The notes under the pieces are model-generated. The model did not search any database and was not told the origin of the DNA. It saw nothing but the letters and a program-made list of their open reading frames with translations. A stretch of 23,280 bases of DNA from Candidatus Cardinium hertigii (lineage in GTDB: Bacteria > Bacteroidota > Bacteroidia > Cytophagales_A > Amoebophilaceae), in NCBI RefSeq assembly GCF_003788695.1, contig NZ_RARA01000023.1:48623-71902 (forward strand), in the 5' to 3' direction. The position numbers and the translations under genes were made by a program. Positions 15,257 through 22,032 of the stretch are shown piece by piece; position 1 is the first letter of the stretch; every line of letters begins with the position of its first letter.

Positions 15257-17131
15257 ATGTACTATAATTTAAACCCAGTGTTAGCAGTTGTATTCACATT
15301 ATGGCTATGTTTATCTTGTCAAACACAAAAACTAAGTATGGCGGATAATATTAATCCTGGCAAATTAGGAGATATAGAACAAACGAATGTATTTAATCTT
15401 GAAACAGAATTACTTACTGCTCGAAGCAAGTATGAAAAATTGGAAACAGCTATTGAAGAGATATCTAATCAAATAGATCCACTCAAAAATCTAATAGAGC
15501 AGTTTGCCCATGATAAAAATTTAGAAATAAAGGATATAAATATTTTTGATGCTAGTAGTGCTAAAGATTTGTCAAGTGATGGTATAGTTAAGTGTTTATT
15601 ACCATCTCTACTAAATACATGTAATTCAGCTCAGTACGTTAGTGACAAAGCAAGAAGTAGTCTTGTAAAGGCTCAAGATGTATTAACAAAGCTCCGAAAG
15701 CCATCTTTATATTACTTTTCATCCCATATGGAAGATGGACAAAGACTTCTTACTGAAGTAAATCAACATATTCAACAGATTAACAAATATAGGGTCCATA
15801 TGCAATACGTCATAACGTTCACAAGGGGACTGATAGAAGGAATTCAAAAGCTTGATTCTACTAGTGATTCTGAAACTACTGCATCTGAACTATTGTCCCC
15901 AACGGATGACAATATATATGAATATATGGATAGAATTACATGTCGTATAAAAAATACTCAGAAAACAATTACTAAAATAGTAGAGTCAACTACCCTAGAT
16001 TTAGGCATAGATAAGTTTCAAAATGAAGATAATGTAGATAAAGAATGTAATATTCTAAGTGTTATAACTAAAAATACGAATAATAAGATTATGTATTTTG
16101 TTAACCTAATATCCAATTATAGAGAGGCTACAAATGCCATTCAGGAATGCGTTACAAAGCTAAATAAACAAGTAGAGAAATGCTGCAATACAGGAAATTT
16201 TAATAGGGATAAATGCAAATATTATAAAGAACTCTCGAAAAGTTTTAATTCCATCGTAAAAGATATAAAAGGAATAATAGATCCTTACCAAGAAGCGTAT
16301 TCTTACCACTTAATATTTGCTAGCTTACATGCTAAAAAACTACACGAAAACTGGGAAGAGTTCATAAATGCTGATGAGAAATCTAATTTGGAATTTTTGC
16401 AAGATTCATTTAATGAAGAAATACAAAAAGCACACGAAAAAACCAGAAAAGCTAGCGAAAAAGATAGTGATATGAATAATAAACTTATACATGCAAAACT
16501 ATGCTATGATGTATTAGAGAAAATAAATAACATTGAAGATCAACTTATTAAAGTTAATGAAGATTCTGAAACCGTTACAAAGCAATATAATGCATTTACG
16601 ATGGCGCAATCTTCTCCAGGTCAATACGATGATGATACACTTTTAGTTCATAATTTTAATGAGATAATACAGCAACGTCACAATATGACTCATATTATCC
16701 AATCTATTATGGAAAGCATTAGTAATACTGTTTATAAGTTGTGTATCAATGATGATCAAGCGTTAAATGATATGTTGCGATGTATAACAACACAAGAGAA
16801 ACTTCTTAATAAGGCATATAGCGAATTGGAACAGTCAATAAAATTCATTCTTACGAGAAGGAAGTCTCTTGCTCACTGTAAAAAATTACAGGAAATAATA
16901 GAAATAAGTAATAAAAATATTTCTGATAAGAAGATTATAGATCAATTAAATAAACTAAAGCAAATGATTAGTTCTATGAAAAATAATCCTGATATCAATG
17001 TTTTAAAATTATTAAATTTTTTCATAGATCTTACTATGGATATAAATAAATTCACAGAAAAAAGCGTTATGTGTGCTAATTATGCTGCTGAAATTGATTT
17101 TAAGGAGATCACTGAGATTAATACATGTTAG
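15257..17131 (+). CDS. Large coiled-coil lipoprotein B (paralogue of the previous gene)
   Basis: A 624-residue protein. Residues 1-21 (MYYNLNPVLAVVFTLWLCLSC) are a lipoprotein-like signal with C21 as probable lipid site; the -3 position is Cys, so the lipobox is atypical. The mature protein is mainly long amphipathic helices, for example NLETELLTARSKYEKLETAI near the start, then repeated KL, QI and EI heptads. Several cysteines (e.g. in KCCNTGNFNRDKCKYYKELS, residues about 310-330) suggest disulfides or metal binding outside the cytoplasm. Length, signal, post-cysteine sequence and helical character match gene A 78 bp upstream, yet the bodies have diverged strongly, pointing to an old or fast-evolving duplication. 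No known domain is recognised. Confidence 0.75.
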   Translation: MYYNLNPVLAVVFTLWLCLSCQTQKLSMADNINPGKLGDIEQTNVFNLETELLTARSKYEKLETAIEEISNQIDPLKNLIEQFAHDKNLEIKDINIFDASSAKDLSSDGIVKCLLPSLLNTCNSAQYVSDKARSSLVKAQDVLTKLRKPSLYYFSSHMEDGQRLLTEVNQHIQQINKYRVHMQYVITFTRGLIEGIQKLDSTSDSETTASELLSPTDDNIYEYMDRITCRIKNTQKTITKIVESTTLDLGIDKFQNEDNVDKECNILSVITKNTNNKIMYFVNLISNYREATNAIQECVTKLNKQVEKCCNTGNFNRDKCKYYKELSKSFNSIVKDIKGIIDPYQEAYSYHLIFASLHAKKLHENWEEFINADEKSNLEFLQDSFNEEIQKAHEKTRKASEKDSDMNNKLIHAKLCYDVLEKINNIEDQLIKVNEDSETVTKQYNAFTMAQSSPGQYDDDTLLVHNFNEIIQQRHNMTHIIQSIMESISNTVYKLCINDDQALNDMLRCITTQEKLLNKAYSELEQSIKFILTRRKSLAHCKKLQEIIEISNKNISDKKIIDQLNKLKQMISSMKNNPDINVLKLLNFFIDLTMDINKFTEKSVMCANYAAEIDFKEITEINTC

Positions 17132-17224
17132 GCGCTATCCATCTAGTGGCTTCCTTAAGTTGGATTATTTGTTGACACGCCCTAATTATTTTATCCATTT
17201 AAAAAAAAAACTACTTCTGTTAAA

Positions 17225-17256
17225 GCTACTTTTTTTGCTTAATCAAAAAAAGTAGC
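17225..17256. terminator. Bidirectional hairpin terminator between convergent genes
   Basis: A perfect 13-bp stem (gctactttttttg, 17225-17237; caaaaaaagtagc, 17244-17256) with a six-base loop lies between the stop of coiled-coil gene B and the stop of the M9-like gene, which converge. T-rich stretches flank it on the minus strand and A-rich on the plus strand, so it could stop transcription from either side. Confidence 0.65.
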
Positions 17257-17339
17257 CAAAAAAATCAAGCGCTGGTGTAAAAAACTGTTGAAAATTCAGT
17301 CTAAAAGCTGATTCAAATGCAGATATATACTAATGTTTG

Positions 17340-19265
17340 TTACCTATATTTATTATAAAGCCTCCTTAAGCCTACGGCTGTTAGTGTAACAGTACCACCA
17401 ATCATACTACTTCCTATGACTACTGGAACCCAAAAGGTAGCAGATGTAGTAGGCACATCAGATGCAGTAGTAGGCACATCAGATGCAGTAGTAGACACAT
17501 CAGTAGATGTAGTAGACACATCAAAAGCTGATACAGCTGTACAACCACGGGGGATATGTCCATTTGCATAATCACTGGAGATACTTCCCTTGCCTTCTTG
17601 TAGACGCTTTTTAATCCATCCGTGCCACCTACTGTCACACTTATATATTTTGGGGGCATTGGTAGCTTGATTGTGTATGGTTACATATACACAGTCATCT
17701 GTATGATGATGGTGACCATGCCTATGGTGATGTTTATGGCTCGTTTGTGGACTTATTTCTGTTGTTGAACATATTTTTTGCATATCATTGCATACTATAT
17801 CTAGAGAAGAGCAGGTAGGCTTTACGCTGGAATCACCTCTTTCTCTTTTGCCATTTTGAGGCATAACCGTATGACGCTCCGATCTGATTGCAGGTCTATA
17901 GGTTGAAGTAGACGGTCTATATGTGGCCTGTTTAGGCGCTTCATAGCCATCAACCTCTCTTATTAACCATGCCTTAAAATCTGCTATGTTTACATTTAAA
18001 TGGTCACTTATACATTTTTGTGAACATTGTTTTGTACACTGCGTAAAAGCTTTGCTTACTTCTTCTATACATTTTTCATACAATAACCTTTGTGAATTAT
18101 CGTGAGAACGTACAGCTGGGCAAGCTAATTCCCTATTTCTTGATTGTTTCCAACAAACATTTCTACATTGCGCTTGCTTGTCTGCATGTTTACATTGTAA
18201 AAACTTATTTAAACTATCCTTATGAAAACGTTCCTGTATATACTGAATAAAAGTAGGGCCCACATTATACCGTTCATTTCCATTCCAATAATCCCCATTA
18301 TAAAAATCATCATGTAGAACAGATTCAATCGTATTGGTAGTTGCAGAAGAGTCTTCCCTTTGCAACCATTCTAATGTACATTTTGCAGCATCCAATTTTC
18401 CCTCATCAGATAATGATACATATTCTGCAATACCATCACTTATTAAGTGTGGGAGACCTTCTCCTTTCGTATGTGCACTATGCATTACATGTCCCATTTC
18501 ATGTTTGGGCGTATGTGATCCATTTTTTCCCAAAAAAAGTTGCATTAGGTGGTAAATTTTTTTTTCTGCAATATTTCCTTCCCGAGGACATGGCCAATAT
18601 CGACCAAGTACCTCCACCCCTTGCTGCGTCCATCGAGAATGATCCCATTTCTCGACATAAATCATATGCATTGATTCAGGCTCTATACGATCAATTTCCT
18701 TTTCATAAGTATTTATTACCTGCTGCCAGGATAATTTCATTTTTTCAATCTCCTCATGAGTGAATTTTGGATCTAGCTTAAAACAGAATTGCGTATTGCT
18801 TACCGTAGCAGTCATGCATGTTGTCGCCTGTTTAGCAAGTGCACAATACGTTTCAGGTTTTACTGGTTGTGGAACCGCAGCTCTTTTATAGCCCTTTGTC
18901 TGCCTATTAGGCTGCTTGTCTTCCATATGGGCAAAAGGTAATAACTGAATAGGTGTTTCTTTATGCCGTTGAAGCATAACATACTGATATATATCCTCAT
19001 CTGTAACTACAGCATTAGGATCTAGTTGCTTTATAAAAGCTTCATATTGCCTAGCATCCTCTCGTTCATGCTCCGTTAACGCACTTGGATACGTCATTCC
19101 ATTAAGACTATAAGGATGCGCCCTATCATCCAATGTACTACTGTTACTAGCAACTGCATAAGTATTGCTATGTTCAGCTAGCGTTTGAGTTTGATGAACC
19201 CAGCCATTCCCATTAAAAACACTGTTAAAAGATGCTATTATCCATCCAATAATTTTGATATTCAT
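17340..19265 (-). CDS. Exported M9 (collagenase)-like zinc protease candidate, C-terminally anchored
   Basis: A 641-residue protein from ATG 19265, chosen over the in-frame ATG at 19346 because MNIKIIGWIIASFNSVFNGN is a plausible export signal. The core holds HEMGH at 255-259 (HExxH zinc motif), DGIAEY at 277-282 and NVGPTFIQYIQERFHKDSL at 334-352. Order and spacing recall bacterial collagenases and related gluzincins (HExxH, EGxAEY, then an aromatic Y-x-G helix). The usual Glu third zinc ligand is Asp277 here. Residues 358-418 are rich in cysteine. Residues 512-521 are His-rich (HHHRHGHHHH). Residues 582-609 repeat DVxTTxx. Residues about 611-632 are a membrane helix followed by a basic tail, so the protease would be held at the membrane. 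Substrate is unknown; a host-directed role is inference. Confidence 0.65.
   Translation of the reverse strand: MNIKIIGWIIASFNSVFNGNGWVHQTQTLAEHSNTYAVASNSSTLDDRAHPYSLNGMTYPSALTEHEREDARQYEAFIKQLDPNAVVTDEDIYQYVMLQRHKETPIQLLPFAHMEDKQPNRQTKGYKRAAVPQPVKPETYCALAKQATTCMTATVSNTQFCFKLDPKFTHEEIEKMKLSWQQVINTYEKEIDRIEPESMHMIYVEKWDHSRWTQQGVEVLGRYWPCPREGNIAEKKIYHLMQLFLGKNGSHTPKHEMGHVMHSAHTKGEGLPHLISDGIAEYVSLSDEGKLDAAKCTLEWLQREDSSATTNTIESVLHDDFYNGDYWNGNERYNVGPTFIQYIQERFHKDSLNKFLQCKHADKQAQCRNVCWKQSRNRELACPAVRSHDNSQRLLYEKCIEEVSKAFTQCTKQCSQKCISDHLNVNIADFKAWLIREVDGYEAPKQATYRPSTSTYRPAIRSERHTVMPQNGKRERGDSSVKPTCSSLDIVCNDMQKICSTTEISPQTSHKHHHRHGHHHHTDDCVYVTIHNQATNAPKIYKCDSRWHGWIKKRLQEGKGSISSDYANGHIPRGCTAVSAFDVSTTSTDVSTTASDVPTTASDVPTTSATFWVPVVIGSSMIGGTVTLTAVGLRRLYNKYR
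17439..17522. repeat. 4 x 21-bp in-frame repeat in the M9-like gene
   Basis: Four 21-bp units, differing at a few bases, encode DVSTTST, DVSTTAS, DVPTTAS and DVPTTSA just before the C-terminal membrane helix. The Ser/Thr-rich stalk would hold the catalytic part away from the membrane and could vary in length between strains. Confidence 0.75.
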
Positions 19266-19356
19266 AATATTTATTATATTAAATTTGAAAGTTAAAAAGA
19301 TTATTAACCAATTATAAAAATTTTTGTCCCTGATATAGAGACACAATAGTTTTAAA

Positions 19357-19656
19357 CTATTTTATGCTTTTTGAAGCAACAAAAACTACGCAAAGCTGTT
19401 TGACTTTTTGTCCATGATCATTTACTACTTCTACTTCTTTTATCTCTTCTACAGTTAAACAATAATGTGTACGTGGTACAGTAACTTGTTTTGCATGCAA
19501 AAGCTGTTGCTCCTTGGCTGCAGCCACGGATAGTAAAGTAGATGACACTGCTTGTGTATTTATATTTGTTTGCAAACGATAGGTAGTTTGACTACATCCC
19601 ATTAAGCATACTATAAGCGTACTCCATAGAATGGATGGAATAGTTGTTTTTTTCAT
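19357..19656 (-). CDS. Small lipoprotein of unknown function
   Basis: A 99-residue protein. Residues 1-21 (MKKTTIPSILWSTLIVCLMG then Cys21) are a clear lipoprotein signal with an L-M-G-C lipobox. The mature part of about 79 residues has no recognised domain; it contains TVPRTHYCLTVEEIKEVEVV and ends in a beta-like VKQLCVVFVASKSIK. Directly after the lipid cysteine it reads SQTTY, like the SQQSSY and KQSSY of the two ankyrin lipoproteins. It lies 91 bp upstream of the M9-like gene on the same strand and may be co-transcribed with it, perhaps as partner or inhibitor; this is only suggested by position. Confidence 0.75.
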   Translation of the reverse strand: MKKTTIPSILWSTLIVCLMGCSQTTYRLQTNINTQAVSSTLLSVAAAKEQQLLHAKQVTVPRTHYCLTVEEIKEVEVVNDHGQKVKQLCVVFVASKSIK

Positions 19657-19742
19657 TTTTATTTTGTAAGTTTTTGTATGTGGTTATAGATTAAATTTGC
19701 TTTTTATTTTAGTTGATTTATACAATGTATTTTTTATGGTTA

Positions 19743-19888
19743 AAAAGGATCTTACAGCTAATAATTGGTAAAAGTTCCCCATGGATCCTTTTAAGGTAAG
19801 ACCTGAAAAAAATAGTAACGAATGACATTACCTGATTTGCATTGCCATTATTTCCTACTGAAAAGCAGCAAAAAAACCAGGTAATGGC
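19743..19888. repeat. Nested inverted repeats in the spacer after the large ankyrin gene
   Basis: The 247-bp spacer holds aaaaggatc (19743-19751) with gatcctttt (19784-19792). It also holds cattacctg (19826-19834) with caggtaatg (19878-19886). A further segment gccatta (19844-19850) can pair with taatggc (19882-19888), competing with the second stem. This may be a terminator, an attenuator or the remains of a mobile-element end; which one is unclear. Confidence 0.35.
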
Positions 19889-19903
19889 CGTGGCGCCATG
19901 CTA

Positions 19904-21547
19904 TTATTGTTCGTTATTTATTTTTCTGTTTCTTTCATCCATGCTGCTTACAAAGCTTTTATCATTTTGATAATGTTGATAAGAGAGTGTAATATTGTTT
20001 AGCTTACCTGCGTTATATTTAAGCTGTTCTTCCAATGATGGCTCACCTGTTTGCTGTTTAGGGGCATCTCCGAATATCTTACTACATTTATTACTGTTTT
20101 CTTTCAATGATAGCTTACCTTTTTGCTGTTTAGGGGCATCTCCGAGTATCTTACTACATTTATTACTGTTTTCTTTCAATGATAGCTTACCTTTTTGCTG
20201 TTTAGGGGCATCTCCGAGTATCTTACTACATTTATTACTGCTTATACTATTGGGGTCTGTTGGTACCAACGGTTGTATAGCAGCGCTATTATCTGTTGAA
20301 AATGCAGTGCCGTTTGACTGATGTTCATCATGATGTTCATCATAAAGTTCATTATGGCTATTTTCTGATGTAAATGAGGTTGTAGAATTAACAGTGAGAT
20401 GGCTGTTGCTGCTGGATTGGCAATTTATTTCTGATGCATTTTCATTATTGTAATCTCTATATTTCATTCCAAGGTGCTTATACAATATTTTAACTTGACT
20501 ATCACTTATTTTTCTTTTTTTAAAAAAATTTCTTTTTTCATAAAAAGTTTTTATTTCTTGTGGAATAGCTGTTGCCCGATGACTGTCAGGTAAGTCATTA
20601 CTAGTCAGTTTAAGTATAGCATCAAACATTGCGTTACTACCTAATCTATGTTTTGGTTTTGCTAAGTAAGCACATGCCCATACAGAACGTTCTTCTCCGT
20701 CTTTTTCAAGAAGTTTATTAACGGCTGTAGTTATGCCTGCTTCTTCTTTGATCTTATTAAACATCTGACCTAATCGCTTTTTTTTATTATACCGTGCAGC
20801 CATATGCAATGCATTTCGCCCTTTTTTATCCTTGCTATAGAAGCACTCTATAGGTAATCGTGCAATTAATGCTTCTGCTAAAGTTGAATAGCCATATTTA
20901 ATAGATAAATGGAGTGGTGTATTATCCAACTCGTCTTTTACGTAAAGCATATGTTTAACATTATGACCCTGCCCCTCAGTGGCTATTTCTTTATTTCTAC
21001 GTAATATATAATTATCGAATACTATCTGAGCCATCTCTCTATCTTTATTATGCAGGGCTAATAAAAGTGCATTTAGGCCTTCACCTGTATTGTATACATC
21101 GATATCGGGATGCTGTACTAAAAGTTTAACTATTTCTTTATGATGCATTTCTATAGCTTTACCTAAAGGCGTTTTTTTGCTATGCGCATTTATGCTATTT
21201 GGAAAATTTTCCTGATACAGTGCTTTTTGATTGTCATTGTCTTGGCTTATACGGTCTAGTATAATCTTTACAGCCTCAATATCATTTAATTTTACTGCAA
21301 TATACAACCGATCTTTTTTGTTCTCCACATTACCAATATTAACGGTATTTTTTATGCTTTGTTCAAATGCTTCTGATGTGCTATGTTTTATTTCATATTT
21401 CATAGTATTGCCTCTGCTTTTACCGAATAAATCATAGCTGCTTTGCTGTGAACAAGATGACAAAGCAAACAAAAGCGGCATCCATATGCTGCTTTTTAAG
21501 AGCTGTTTATAATACTCGATTTTTATTTTTATTATGTTCGTTTTCAT
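19904..21547 (-). CDS. Large ankyrin-repeat lipoprotein with C-terminal 24-residue tandem repeats
   Basis: A 547-residue protein. The N-terminus is a long lipoprotein signal ending FALSSC, with Cys32 as lipid site. Residues 78 to about 330 form five or so ankyrin repeats, some diverged: KKTPLGKAIEMHHKEIVKLL, NALLLALHNKDREMAQIVF, NTPLHLSIKYGYSTLAEALI and NALHMAARYNKKKRLGQMF. A polar linker follows, then residues 437-508 are three near-identical 24-residue units containing SNKCSKILGDAPKQQKGKL. Each unit has one cysteine. The last unit is slightly diverged. The mature N-terminus begins SQQSSYDLFGKS, like the short ankyrin lipoprotein (KQSSYLDKS). It is followed on the same strand by the small lipoprotein. 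A host-interaction role is inferred from the family. Confidence 0.85.
   Translation of the reverse strand: MKTNIIKIKIEYYKQLLKSSIWMPLLFALSSCSQQSSYDLFGKSRGNTMKYEIKHSTSEAFEQSIKNTVNIGNVENKKDRLYIAVKLNDIEAVKIILDRISQDNDNQKALYQENFPNSINAHSKKTPLGKAIEMHHKEIVKLLVQHPDIDVYNTGEGLNALLLALHNKDREMAQIVFDNYILRRNKEIATEGQGHNVKHMLYVKDELDNTPLHLSIKYGYSTLAEALIARLPIECFYSKDKKGRNALHMAARYNKKKRLGQMFNKIKEEAGITTAVNKLLEKDGEERSVWACAYLAKPKHRLGSNAMFDAILKLTSNDLPDSHRATAIPQEIKTFYEKRNFFKKRKISDSQVKILYKHLGMKYRDYNNENASEINCQSSSNSHLTVNSTTSFTSENSHNELYDEHHDEHQSNGTAFSTDNSAAIQPLVPTDPNSISSNKCSKILGDAPKQQKGKLSLKENSNKCSKILGDAPKQQKGKLSLKENSNKCSKIFGDAPKQQTGEPSLEEQLKYNAGKLNNITLSYQHYQNDKSFVSSMDERNRKINNEQ
20024..20239. repeat. 3 x 72-bp in-frame tandem repeat in the large ankyrin gene
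   Basis: Three 72-bp units (20024-20095, 20096-20167, 20168-20239) encode 24 residues each. The two upstream units are almost identical, while the third has several changes, the pattern expected when units duplicate and the edge copy ages. There are no spacers, so it is not CRISPR. Confidence 0.9.
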
Positions 21548-22032
21548 GATTATTATGTTTATTTTTTTGTTTTATAATTATGTATTATTTGTTTTATTTT
21601 AAGATTAGACTTGATGAATTCGCTTAATGGAATTCGCTTGATGGAAGCAAGTTTAAGCAAAAGAAAGATATTGTCCAAACCTAATATAACAAGGACATCT
21701 ATCTGTTCAACCGTTAGGTAACAATATGAGGCCATTGCAAAAAATCGACCGTATCATTTTTTCTATTTTTCTACTATTATATTTTTGTTATTTTTGATAT
21801 TATGACAGTAAGAACATTGTTAGTTATTGATTTTCAGATATTTTTTAACAAAAAAAAACTACGTTCATGATATATACCAGCATCAGCTATTATTTTTTCT
21901 ATCCATCTACCATTAGCTAATATGGACAGAATATATTAACCTTGCACAAGGCAATGCCAATAAATAGTAATAGACTATTGGGAGCTTAGTATTTGTGCAT
22001 AACAATAATTTTTATCCATATAACATATAACA
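21548..22032. other. Divergent intergenic region between the ankyrin and LRR genes
   Basis: About 485 bp without a gene, very AT-rich, holding the promoters of two divergent lipoprotein genes. A 14-bp tandem repeat (gaattcgcttaatg / gaattcgcttgatg) is at 21616-21643. A possible weak promoter for the LRR gene (TTG followed 19 bases later by TATTTTTT, near 21816-21845) is too imperfect to call. Nothing else is recognised. Confidence 0.5.

Noticed and set aside
20024..20239. Regular repeats that might look like a CRISPR array
   Set aside because: Units are contiguous without spacers, in frame, and encode part of the ankyrin protein.
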